Origin: Gemmatimonadota bacterium | Lineage (GTDB): Bacteria; Gemmatimonadota; Gemmatimonadetes; Longimicrobiales; Gaopeijiaceae | Reading direction: 5' to 3' | Assembly: GCA_022563405.1 (NCBI GenBank) | Contig: JADFNK010000001.1 | Location: 97,980 to 139,707 of the forward strand | DNA length: 41,728 nucleotides | Shown: positions 19,542-27,311 of the stretch, in pieces | How positions within the stretch are numbered: position 1 is the first letter of the stretch | How the letters are laid out: the number at the start of each line of letters is the position of its first letter | The notes under the pieces: model-generated | What the model saw: the letters and a program-made list of their open reading frames with translations, nothing else | What the model was told of the DNA's origin: nothing | Databases searched by the model: none | Translations under genes and position numbers: made by a program

Positions 19542-19568
19542 CGCGAAGGCTCTTTTGCGCGAAGGCTC
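19542..19568. repeat. 11-bp direct repeat in a divergent promoter region
   Basis: CGCGAAGGCTC occurs at 19542-19552 and 19558-19568, a 16-bp period, between the divergent starts at 19526 (-) and 19609 (+). The repeats could be operator sites or a small duplication. Confidence 0.55.
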
Positions 19569-19608
19569 CCCGCGATGGACCGAAGAGAACCGCACGACCA
19601 GAGGCCCG

Positions 19609-20781
19609 ATGCCCTCCACGCTACCTGATCCCGTTCCACAGATCCTGAAGAGCCGCCCCGATTGGGCATCGGGCGTGGCCTCGACGGCAGGTCGCAAGGA
19701 GCTCATCACCCATTGGGTGGGGGCCGCGATCATGAATGCACTCGGCTTGCCGGTGGGCTGGGTAGCGCTCTTTGGAGACCGTGACCTGCCGGTGTACCTC
19801 CAGGTCGTTCTTCCCTCGTTCACTCTGTTGGGCCTCCTCATTCTCTTCGTAGCCGTGAGAGAATCCCTTCGCTGGCGCCGGTTTGGTCGTCTCGAGATGA
19901 CGCTGGACCCGCTTCCGGGCTCGATCGGGGGGCACGTCGGGGGATCACTGGAGCTTCCGCTTCATCAGGCAGCCGCTTCGGATTGCAGGGTGATGCTGAT
20001 GTGCATTCGGGATCGGCTGGTGAAAACGAAGGACGGATCCAGCCGGAGCGAGTCGGTGGAGTGGGCCAGGGAAACTCTCCCTGACCTAGGACGCTCGGGA
20101 AGTGGCGTCCGGCTCCGATACACCTTCGAAGTTCCGGAGGGGCTGCCCCCCTCCGAGGAGCCGTCGGACGACTACCACAAGTGGGTCATTCGGGTCCAAG
20201 CCGACCTACCCGGGGCCGATCTCGATCAGGTGTTCGAGGTTCCGGCACTTCTCGTTGATCCGCCGCTACAGGCTCGAGAGCCGGCTCTTGCGGAGGCCAC
20301 GGCCGCGGAGGCCCCCGAGTTGTCGCCCAGGGTCGTACGTGTGCACCGAAGCCGCGGCGGACTGACGCTCTACTTCCCGGCCGGCCGAGGGGGCCTTGGC
20401 GGGATCATGCTTCTGATCTTCGGCGGTGTGGGCGCGCTGATGATGCTCCTCGGCCTCTACTCCCTGGTGAACTCCTTGGTTGTGGAAATTCGGAACGGCA
20501 AGGTGACCGCCCGCAGGAGTTTTTTTGTGCCGTTCAGTCGCACGGCACGCTTCGACGAAATTCAACGAATCGAGATGGACGTGCACAGCCGCGTGGGGCA
20601 AGGAGCGAAGTCGTCGTCCCACGTGAGGATTCGGGGGATCGTCCGCGGGGGGAGGCGCATTTCCTTGGGTGACGACGTACCTTTGGGCCGGCAATCCGAG
20701 ATTCTTGCCGCTCTGCTGGAGGAAGCGATAGGGGTTCCGGTGGAGACAGTGAAACGATCCAGACTGAGGGTACCCGCATGA
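19609..20781 (+). CDS. Membrane protein with large beta-rich domain, function unknown
   Basis: This 390-aa protein has membrane segments at about residues 35-53, 66-84 and 264-290. Between them lies a region of about 170 residues with beta-sandwich character (GGSLELPLHQ, SGVRLRYTFEVPEGLPPSEE, YHKWVIRVQADLPGADLDQVFEVPA), resembling the arrestin-like portion of DUF3592-type membrane proteins. After the last membrane segment a PH-like stretch follows (VVEIRNGKVTARRSFFVPF, FDEIQRIEMDV). I chose the ATG at 19609 because AGAGG lies upstream and the N-terminal extension from a TTG at 19555 looks like untranslated leader. The stop overlaps the amidohydrolase start (ATGA), so the two are translationally coupled. 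Function is unknown. Confidence 0.78.
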   Translation: MPSTLPDPVPQILKSRPDWASGVASTAGRKELITHWVGAAIMNALGLPVGWVALFGDRDLPVYLQVVLPSFTLLGLLILFVAVRESLRWRRFGRLEMTLDPLPGSIGGHVGGSLELPLHQAAASDCRVMLMCIRDRLVKTKDGSSRSESVEWARETLPDLGRSGSGVRLRYTFEVPEGLPPSEEPSDDYHKWVIRVQADLPGADLDQVFEVPALLVDPPLQAREPALAEATAAEAPELSPRVVRVHRSRGGLTLYFPAGRGGLGGIMLLIFGGVGALMMLLGLYSLVNSLVVEIRNGKVTARRSFFVPFSRTARFDEIQRIEMDVHSRVGQGAKSSSHVRIRGIVRGGRRISLGDDVPLGRQSEILAALLEEAIGVPVETVKRSRLRVPA

Positions 20782-22046
20782 ACACGCATCGCTCGCTTTT
20801 TTCGCCTCGACGAATCGGTTGGATCCTCGTGGGCTGCGTCATGGTCCTCGCGCTTCCCGTGATGGGGTCGGCGGCCCAGGACGTGACGGCACTCGTCGGG
20901 GCCCGCATCTGGGACGGGACGGGTGCGGAGGCCATCTCTGACGGCCTCATGCTCGTGCGGGATGGGCGGATCACGTACGTGGGCTCGCGCGGCGATGTGC
21001 CGGTTCCGTCCGGCGCCACCGTGGTGAATCTCAATGGCCGGACGATCATTCCGGGCCTGATCAACACACACGGACACGTAAGTGGTGACCGGGCAGAGCT
21101 GATTCGCCAACTGCGCCTCTACGCAGAATACGGAATCACTACCGTTACCAGCTTGGGGGGTGACGGGCCCGAGGGGATCGTGTTACGCGACGAGCAGTCG
21201 ACGACCGGACTCGACCGTGCGCGCCTCTTCGTGGCCGGGGCGGTCGTGACCGGCAACACGGTCGACGCGGCGCTCGCCGTAGTGCAACGGAACGCGGACA
21301 TGGGCGTGGACTGGATGAAGCTCCGTGTGGACGACAACCTGGGCGCTTCCCAGAAGATGTCTCCGGAGATCTACTCGGCGGTCATCGACCGCAGCCACGA
21401 GCTCGGCCTGAGGCTGGCTTCCCACCTCTTCTATCTGAGTGACGCCAAGGCGCTCATGAGGGCAGGCACCGACTTCATCGCGCACAGCGTCCGTGACATG
21501 GATGTCGACGACGAATTCCTGGGGATGCTTGCGGCGAGTGGCATCTGCTACACGCCGACGCTGATGCGCGAGGTCTCCACCTACGTCTACGAGAGTCGCC
21601 CGGATTTCTTCGACGACCCGTTCTTCCGTTCGCACTTCGACCAGGCCGTGCGAGACCAGTTTCAAACGCCGGCCCGCCAGAGGAGCAGTGCCAGGTCGCA
21701 GCCCTACAAGGAGGCGCTGCGCGTGGCCTTGAGGAACGTCAAGACGATCGTGGACGCGGGGCTGCCGGTGGTGATGGGTACCGACACCGGGCCGGCCGGA
21801 CGTTTCCAGGGCTACTTCGAGCACATGGAGCTGGATCTCATGGCCGAGGCGGGCCTCACGCCCGAGCAGGTCTTACGTTCCGCGACGGGCTTGGCCGCCG
21901 AGTGTCTACGTATGGACGATGAGATCGGAACGCTGCGACCGAACCGATGGGCGGACTTCATTGTTCTGACCGAGAATCCGCTGGATGACATCCGGAACGT
22001 GCACGGCATCGAGTCGGTGTGGATTGCGGGGGAGGCGCTGCGCTGA
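20778..22046 (+). CDS. Secreted metal-dependent amidohydrolase
   Basis: This 422-aa amidohydrolase-superfamily enzyme belongs to the imidazolonepropionase-like (PF01979) group, which hydrolyses cyclic amides or peptides such as Xaa-Pro dipeptides. It has an N-terminal signal peptide (hydrophobic core at about residues 13-30, cut near GSAAQD). Visible metal site: THGH (His98, His100), Lys181 in DWMKLRVDD as the likely carboxylated lysine, His216 in LASHLFY, His236 in FIAHSV and Asp336 in GTDTGP. The C-terminus (GTLRPNRWADFIVLTENPLDDI) rejoins the N-terminal beta domain in the usual way. The start overlaps the preceding stop by 4 bp and has GAGGGT upstream. The substrate is unknown; secretion suggests a nutrient-degrading role. 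Confidence 0.93.
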   Translation: MNTHRSLFSPRRIGWILVGCVMVLALPVMGSAAQDVTALVGARIWDGTGAEAISDGLMLVRDGRITYVGSRGDVPVPSGATVVNLNGRTIIPGLINTHGHVSGDRAELIRQLRLYAEYGITTVTSLGGDGPEGIVLRDEQSTTGLDRARLFVAGAVVTGNTVDAALAVVQRNADMGVDWMKLRVDDNLGASQKMSPEIYSAVIDRSHELGLRLASHLFYLSDAKALMRAGTDFIAHSVRDMDVDDEFLGMLAASGICYTPTLMREVSTYVYESRPDFFDDPFFRSHFDQAVRDQFQTPARQRSSARSQPYKEALRVALRNVKTIVDAGLPVVMGTDTGPAGRFQGYFEHMELDLMAEAGLTPEQVLRSATGLAAECLRMDDEIGTLRPNRWADFIVLTENPLDDIRNVHGIESVWIAGEALR

Positions 22047-22081
22047 TCGGGTTTAGGAGGGTGATCGGAAAGGGGGGTTGG

Positions 22082-23908
22082 TCAGGGCATTCGTTGTCCC
22101 GCATCGATCCGCCGCACGATTCTCTCGAATTCGGGCTCGGATCGCACGGGGTCCCAAATGGGGTCCGTGGCAAGCCAGATCAGGGACGGGGATGGGGTGC
22201 GTAACGCCCGCTGGAGGGATTGGGCGGCTCCGGCCTGATCTCCGAGAACCAACTGGAGGGCGGCCAAGTTGTAGGGCGCGTCCGGATTGCGGGCCTCCGA
22301 TGGATCGAAGGTCTCCCGTAACGTTCGGGCGAGTTGATTACCGCGTGCCTGTGCCGCCCCGCGGGTGGCCGGTCGATTTCCGCGTCCCTGCGCCGCCCCG
22401 CGGGTGGCCGGGCGAAAATAGGCCCTCCATACTTGGAGGTAGGGGCTCCGGTTCGCTTGGTCCGAACCCTCGAGAGTGATCCTCGCCTGCTGGCGTTCAC
22501 CCAGGATGCCCTGAGCACGCGCCAGATGGACCCGGACGAGCTCATCCGCGGGATCGAGCCGAAGCGCTTCGGCCAAAGCCACCCGAGCCGGTGCGTAGCT
22601 CCGAGCCCGGAACAGAGCTAAGCCCCGGGCCTTGAGGTTCGCCACCGCGCCCGGTTCGTCAAGGAGGGCCATGGCCACTTGCGCGAGGGCCTCGTCGTGG
22701 CGTCCGCGAGCCGAGAGAAGTTCGGAGAAGGCCCGGTGGATTCTGGGGCTCGGACTTATCTCGAGCGCCCTCTCGAACTCCCTTTCCGCGCCCTCCCAAT
22801 CCCACTCGAAGGTGCCCAGAAGTGATGCCAGCGCGGCGTGCGCCTCGGCCAGATCGGCGTCGTGACGAATCGCGTCTTCCAGATGCCCCTTGGCAAGAGG
22901 TAGCACCTCGCCGAGCCGGCGAGCACCGCTCTTGCCGAGCCCGATCTGCGCTTCCGCGAGCGCCAGATGGGCTGGAGCGTAGTCGGGTGCCAGCTCGATG
23001 GACTGCGTAAAGAGCTCCGCGGCCGTGGCCATGCTCCTCGGGGTGCCCAGCGACAACTGGTCACGGCCCCTCCGCAGTAGCTCGTAGGCTCCGGGATCGA
23101 GCGTGGGAGTCGGCTCCGCTTCCACCGCGACCGGCGAGACGGGTGGCGTATCGGACGTGGGGGTCGAATCTGCTCCCTCCCGGTCCTGCGAGATCGGTAG
23201 GGTATCGGAGCTTGGCGTCCCCAGCGCCGTCCAGAGGGCCAGCGTGACGAAGGAGAGGATCCCGACCGTCAGTCCGACCGCGATCGGCCGCACGGAACGG
23301 CGGGGACGGGTGACCTCGACCGGAGCCTCGGGGGTCGCCGCTTCCCGTAGCAAGGTCCTGGCGAGCTCCCGCGTGGGCTCGGCATCGTAGACCTGTAGCG
23401 GATCGTCGTACCCCTTTACCGAGCGCGACCCTAGATCCGTCAGGACCAAATCCGGGCGGCTTCGGAGTTGCCGGTAGACGTCTTCGCTGACCAGGAGCCT
23501 TCCTGGCTCCGCCAGACCCTCGAGCCTGGCGGCCCTGTTCACGCCGTCGCCATAGATATCGCCGTCCGCGGCCACGGTGACGTCGCCAAGGTGCATTCCG
23601 AGCCGGATCTCGTGCGGTCCCTCGGGCCAGTCCTCCGTGAGCTGCTGAAATCGGAGTAGGAGCTGCATCCCGCCGAGAGCCCCGCCTCTGGCACTCGCGA
23701 ATTCCGCCAGGACACCATCGCCCGTGAACTTGACGATCTTGCCCTCGTGGCCCTCTACCGCTGTGGTCGCGGCTGCTTGCAGGGTCTGCACGAGACGGAG
23801 CGCCAAAGGCTCGTTTTCCGCCGCTAGACGTGTAAACCCGACGATATCCGCGAACCAGATCGCCGCGAGGCGGTGGGATCCAGAGCTTTTGTTCAGAGGA
23901 GTGGTCAT
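22082..23908 (-). CDS. Class III adenylate/guanylate cyclase with TM helix and TPR repeats
   Basis: This 608-aa protein has three parts. Residues of about 12-180 form a class III nucleotidyl cyclase: AAIWFADIVGFTRL (metal Asp21), KFTGDGVLAEF (Asp64), then GDVTVAADGDIYGDGVNRAA and LVSEDVYRQL. A membrane helix follows at about 208-230 (IAVGLTVGILSFVTLALWTAL), then a Pro/Thr-rich linker, then about eight TPR-like repeats (AAELFTQSIELAPDYAPAHL, AEREFERALEISPSPRIH, ARVALAEALRLDPADELV). If the cyclase is cytoplasmic, the TPR part is periplasmic. A 39-bp duplication encodes two copies of RPATRGAAQ(G/A)RGN. I chose the ATG at 23908; a TTG at 23932 is possible and no strong ribosome-binding site decides. 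Cyclase activity is likely but untested. Confidence 0.9.
   Translation of the reverse strand: MTTPLNKSSGSHRLAAIWFADIVGFTRLAAENEPLALRLVQTLQAAATTAVEGHEGKIVKFTGDGVLAEFASARGGALGGMQLLLRFQQLTEDWPEGPHEIRLGMHLGDVTVAADGDIYGDGVNRAARLEGLAEPGRLLVSEDVYRQLRSRPDLVLTDLGSRSVKGYDDPLQVYDAEPTRELARTLLREAATPEAPVEVTRPRRSVRPIAVGLTVGILSFVTLALWTALGTPSSDTLPISQDREGADSTPTSDTPPVSPVAVEAEPTPTLDPGAYELLRRGRDQLSLGTPRSMATAAELFTQSIELAPDYAPAHLALAEAQIGLGKSGARRLGEVLPLAKGHLEDAIRHDADLAEAHAALASLLGTFEWDWEGAEREFERALEISPSPRIHRAFSELLSARGRHDEALAQVAMALLDEPGAVANLKARGLALFRARSYAPARVALAEALRLDPADELVRVHLARAQGILGERQQARITLEGSDQANRSPYLQVWRAYFRPATRGAAQGRGNRPATRGAAQARGNQLARTLRETFDPSEARNPDAPYNLAALQLVLGDQAGAAQSLQRALRTPSPSLIWLATDPIWDPVRSEPEFERIVRRIDAGQRMP
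22341..22418. repeat. 39-bp in-frame tandem duplication in the cyclase-TPR gene
   Basis: Two adjacent 39-bp units (22341-22379 and 22380-22418) differ at only a few bases and encode two 13-residue copies, RPATRGAAQGRGN and RPATRGAAQARGN, between TPR segments. Confidence 0.85.
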
Positions 23909-24237
23909 CGTGGGGTACGTCGTCCCTCGCAATCGGTGTGCGGGCGTGGGTTCTTCCGGGTATCGAGCCTACTTTTGAAGGATTGCCCCGGGTGCCCTTA
24001 TGTGTCCAGAAAATACCGCCTGCGCAGTGTTGCAAGCGGTCCCTGAACTGCGCCCAACGATGCATGCTCGAGGGCGTTTTACGCGTTCCCGCGGGAACGT
24101 CGAGGCATATCGCCAGCGATGTGAACCCCACGGGCAGACTGAAGCCTTGCGGCCCAGGAGGGCTTTGGATCTATTCCGGCCCACCGACTCCGACAGGTCG
24201 GTTATTCGGCCCGCCGGACCCGTATTTTCAGCCCATC
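23909..24237. other. Divergent intergenic region between the cyclase and thyX genes
   Basis: This 329-bp region separates two divergent genes. The thyX frame stays open through it on the plus strand, but the encoded 100 residues show no ThyX similarity and the family N-terminus begins at 24238. The region contains a perfect 16-bp palindrome (24084-24099) and the short inverted repeat CCGAC-AG-GTCGG (24190-24201). TATTTT ends nine bases before the thyX ATG and no Shine-Dalgarno is visible. Confidence 0.55.
24084..24099. promoter_or_regulatory. Perfect 16-bp palindrome, possible operator
   Basis: CGTTCCCGCGGGAACG is fully self-complementary and lies 139 bp upstream of thyX and 176 bp upstream of the divergent cyclase gene. 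Its length and symmetry suit a dimeric regulator, but no regulator gene is adjacent. Confidence 0.45.
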
Positions 24238-26367
24238 ATGGAAACCAAGCGTCCCACCAACCCGGCCGCCGAGGAGATTCTCGGGGGATATTTCCCGGTC
24301 CTGGACCACGGATTCGTCTCACTGGTGGACTACATGGGCTCCGACGAGGACGTCGAGCGGGCGGCGCGCGTCAGCTACGGATACGGCACCCGCAAGGTGA
24401 GCCAGACACGGGGGCTCGTGCGCTACCTGAGGCGTCATCACCACACGACACCCAGTGAGATGGTCGAGCTCAAGTTCCACTGTGCGATGCCGATGTTCGT
24501 CGCTCGTCAGTGGATACGGCACAGGACGGCCTGCCTGGCCGAGGGGACCGAGGTTTATTTCGACCTTCCCGGGGGCATCCGCCGCAGGGGGAATCAGCTT
24601 TACAAGCTGCCCATCGAGGAAGTGTGGAATCGATTTCAGCCGACCGTCAATCGCCACCGTCCGGACAAGCAGAGGAATCCGTACTTCCGGCGCGACCGTG
24701 TGCGGGGGATGCGGCTGCGTCAGATGGATGAGGAGACGGGACGGATCACCCACACGCGAGTGGTGGACGTCTTCAAGAATGGCCCCAAGCACGTTTTCCG
24801 GATGGTCCTGGCTGACGGGAAGGAGATCACGGCTACTGCGGACCATCGCTTCAGATTCGCCGAGGGATGGAGGACGCTTTATCAAGCCGCCGGGCTCGAG
24901 GAGAAGGGTGGGCGGGCCGTTTGGCGGGAGGGAGATTACTACGTACATGTGAACGGCCTCGTGGCCGAGGCCCCGGCTCTCTATCAGGACAAGCAGTGGC
25001 TCGAACGTCAGTATAGCGAACAGCGGCGGGACATTCGTGACATCGCGGAAGATTGCGGTGTTTCGTACCACACGATCAGAAAGTGGTTGACCCGCCACGA
25101 GCTCGCCGACCCCGGTCGTGGACGCTTCTCTGACGGTGATTCTCCCTGGAACAGGGATCTCACCTATAAGCTCGGGTCCCGGCAACTCTCCGCCGAATGG
25201 GTCGCCGCGAACCAGAGATCACGGAGTGGACCCGCTTCCAATTTCTGGCGCGGTGGAGGCTCCTCCGAGCGGGATGCCATAGGGCGATGGACTACCCAAG
25301 TCGCCCCCAGGGTTCATGCTGAGAATGGGTGGACGTGTCAGTTATGTACTCAGAGGGCCAGTGAGCTGCACTGCCATCACATCATCCCAGTGTGGGCGGA
25401 CGAATCGAAGGCCAGAGAGCTGACTAACCTCACGACGTTATGCGGGCCCTGCCATCGAAGCGTCACCGGGAACGAATTGGATTATGTCGAGCGGCTGGGC
25501 GGAGGCCCGGTCCGGACGGAGTGGCAAAGGCGGCCCCGAGTGGCGTGGAACAAGCTCACGACCACTCGCCTCGTCCGCATCGAGCGTTTCGAGTACGTAG
25601 GGATACGAGAGACCTACGATCTGGAGGTCGAGGGCCCGTCCCACAACTTCATCGCCAACGGCATCGTCACTCACAACTCAGTCAACGAGTACAGCGGCCG
25701 TTATTCGTTGATGCCACTCCTCTTCTATAAGCCGGATCTGGACCACTTCGCGCTTCAAAGCTCCGCCAACCAACAGGGCCGGAAACCCGAGCCCGCCTCG
25801 AAGGAGCTCTATAGGAAGGCAATCGAGCATTGGGACCGCGTGCGTGAGGAAGCGTCCGACGGGTACCGCTGGATGATCGAGGAGGAGGTGGCGCGGGAGC
25901 TGGCCCGCATCGACCTGCCCCTTTCCACGTACACGCAGTGGTATTGGAAGATCGATCTCCACAACCTCTTCCACTTTCTGACGCTCCGGGTGGACCCGCA
26001 CGCGCAGTGGGAGATTCAGGAGTTTGCACGGGTGATGGCGGGTATGCTCAAGAGGGTGGCACCCCTGAGCTACGAGGCGTGGATCGACTACAATGTTCGT
26101 GCTCACTCCATGAGCAGAGGGGAAATGGACCTGCTGCGGCGGTTGCTGGAGGCCGATGCGGAGGGCGTACGGCCCAGGGAGGGCGGCGGAAGTCTCTCCT
26201 TGGAGAGTTTCAAGGAGTTCGGTCTGGCCCCACGGGAGGCCCGTGAGTTCATCGAGAAGCTTCAGCCTACGGACGTGCCCGATTACGAACTCGATGTGTC
26301 ACTCATGCGGCCGGCCGAAGAACTGGCGGCCGAGCTCGAGGAGGCGGTTCCTGGCTCCTTCGAATAG
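24238..26367 (+). CDS. thyX: Flavin-dependent thymidylate synthase ThyX precursor containing an intein
   Basis: ThyX makes dTMP from dUMP with methylenetetrahydrofolate and FAD/NADPH. The 709-aa product is a host protein split by a 382-aa intein. The N-extein (residues 1-98) has VSQTRGLVRYLRRHHHTTP, then MVELKFHCAMPMFVARQWIRHRTA; the C-extein (481-709) resumes with SVNEYSGRYSLMPLLFYKPD and has SANQQGRKPEPAS and IDLHNLFHFLTLRVDPHAQW. Joined, the motif reads RHRTASVNEYSGRY, the ThyX signature. The mature protein would be 327 aa, with about 75 extra C-terminal residues beyond the usual core. The ATG at 24238 starts the family-like N-terminus. No thyA is seen in the window. Without splicing the active site is broken, so intein function should be essential unless another synthase exists. 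Confidence 0.96.
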   Translation: METKRPTNPAAEEILGGYFPVLDHGFVSLVDYMGSDEDVERAARVSYGYGTRKVSQTRGLVRYLRRHHHTTPSEMVELKFHCAMPMFVARQWIRHRTACLAEGTEVYFDLPGGIRRRGNQLYKLPIEEVWNRFQPTVNRHRPDKQRNPYFRRDRVRGMRLRQMDEETGRITHTRVVDVFKNGPKHVFRMVLADGKEITATADHRFRFAEGWRTLYQAAGLEEKGGRAVWREGDYYVHVNGLVAEAPALYQDKQWLERQYSEQRRDIRDIAEDCGVSYHTIRKWLTRHELADPGRGRFSDGDSPWNRDLTYKLGSRQLSAEWVAANQRSRSGPASNFWRGGGSSERDAIGRWTTQVAPRVHAENGWTCQLCTQRASELHCHHIIPVWADESKARELTNLTTLCGPCHRSVTGNELDYVERLGGGPVRTEWQRRPRVAWNKLTTTRLVRIERFEYVGIRETYDLEVEGPSHNFIANGIVTHNSVNEYSGRYSLMPLLFYKPDLDHFALQSSANQQGRKPEPASKELYRKAIEHWDRVREEASDGYRWMIEEEVARELARIDLPLSTYTQWYWKIDLHNLFHFLTLRVDPHAQWEIQEFARVMAGMLKRVAPLSYEAWIDYNVRAHSMSRGEMDLLRRLLEADAEGVRPREGGGSLSLESFKEFGLAPREAREFIEKLQPTDVPDYELDVSLMRPAEELAAELEEAVPGSFE
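24532..25677 (+). mobile_element. Intein with embedded HNH homing endonuclease, inserted in the ThyX active-site motif
   Basis: This 382-aa in-frame insertion occupies residues 99-480 of the ThyX precursor. Block A starts with Cys1 (CLAEGTEVYFDL). Block B is FRMVLADGKEITATADHRF, with the TxxH motif at about precursor residues 200-203. Blocks F and G read YDLEVEGPSHNFIANGIVTHN, ending in His-Asn, followed by Ser as the +1 residue: a standard class 1 intein. A helix-turn-helix-like segment (RDIRDIAEDCGVSYHTIRKW, about 264-285) and an HNH nuclease (CQLC at 367-370, HCHHIIP around 378-384, LCGPCH at 401-406) lie between the splicing blocks. All catalytic and zinc residues look intact and there is no stop or frameshift, so both splicing and homing may be active. 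The cleavage target is presumably an intein-free thyX. Confidence 0.96.
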
Positions 26368-26371
26368 TGGC

Positions 26372-27277
26372 GTGCACGGTGGGACCAACGGTCGGACTGG
26401 CACCCACGCCGTCCTCGTCTGCTTGTGTTTCGCCGCTCTGGGCCTGCTGTCTCCGGCTTCTGCCGACGGTCAGGGTGTGGCGCGGTGGTTCCCCGATGTC
26501 GAACCGTTTCGGCCGCTCATCGCGGCTCCGCGGGAGGTACAGGTTCGGGCCTCGTTCGTATACGCAGAACGTCCTGGAATCGTCGCATACGACAGCCCCG
26601 AATTCGGAGGTCGCAACATCGAGGCGGAGGTGGCCATCGGCCACAGCCTCGCCATACTGCGGCTCGACGATGGCTCGCGGCCGGGCCGGGCGATCACCCT
26701 GGGGCTTGAAATGGGCATCTTCTCCCGCTTTTTCATGGAGTTGGCTCAAAAAGACCTCATAAACAGCGACTTTCGCATAGGTCTCCCATTTGCGTTTCGG
26801 AGCGGTTCCTGGGAATCCAGGCTCATGATCCGGCATTTCAGTGCGCATCTGGGCGACGATTATCTGGTGCGTTTCTTCGACGATGAGGTTCTGGGCGGCT
26901 TCGGCCAGACTTCGAAAGACGGGTTCGAGGGGCTCCTGGCTCGCAGGCTCGGAGACAGCGGGCGCCTTTACGTGGGGGGTGAATACAACTTCCACACCAA
27001 CCAGAATATGTCCCGGGCGGTGTTTCGCTTTGGAGGAGAGTGGGATCCGGTCGACCCCGGGGAAGCCAACGGTGGGTGGCCCTTCTTTGCGGGTGACTTG
27101 GAATACGCGAGTTTCTCCGAGCAGTTGGCCGCTACGCTGGTCGGAGGGATGGGGTTCCGGGTGAACGGGCAACGCTTCCGGCTCGAGGCGAGGGCTCGTT
27201 TTGGATTCACGCCCATGGGCCATTTTCGCGAGGCGGACGAGACGTTTTACGGTCTCGGTTTCGCCCTCGATCTATAG
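26372..27277 (+). CDS. DUF1207 family exported protein
   Basis: This 301-aa protein matches DUF1207: after a signal peptide (hydrophobic stretch to about residue 32, cut near PASADGQG) it reads WFPDVEPFRPLIAAPREVQV, the family opening, then FGGRNIEAEVAIGHSLAIL, MGIFSRFFMELAQKDLINSD and a C-terminus ending in YGLGFALDL. The alternating beta pattern and aromatic-rich end suggest an outer-membrane barrel. I chose the GTG at 26372, 5 bases after the thyX stop; the frame is open further upstream only as a shadow of thyX. The ribosome-binding site is weak, so coupling to thyX translation is likely. The family has no known function. Confidence 0.85.
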   Translation: MHGGTNGRTGTHAVLVCLCFAALGLLSPASADGQGVARWFPDVEPFRPLIAAPREVQVRASFVYAERPGIVAYDSPEFGGRNIEAEVAIGHSLAILRLDDGSRPGRAITLGLEMGIFSRFFMELAQKDLINSDFRIGLPFAFRSGSWESRLMIRHFSAHLGDDYLVRFFDDEVLGGFGQTSKDGFEGLLARRLGDSGRLYVGGEYNFHTNQNMSRAVFRFGGEWDPVDPGEANGGWPFFAGDLEYASFSEQLAATLVGGMGFRVNGQRFRLEARARFGFTPMGHFREADETFYGLGFALDL

Positions 27278-27311
27278 AAATCTTCGACAGCTTGCCAGGG
27301 AGGGGCCGTTG

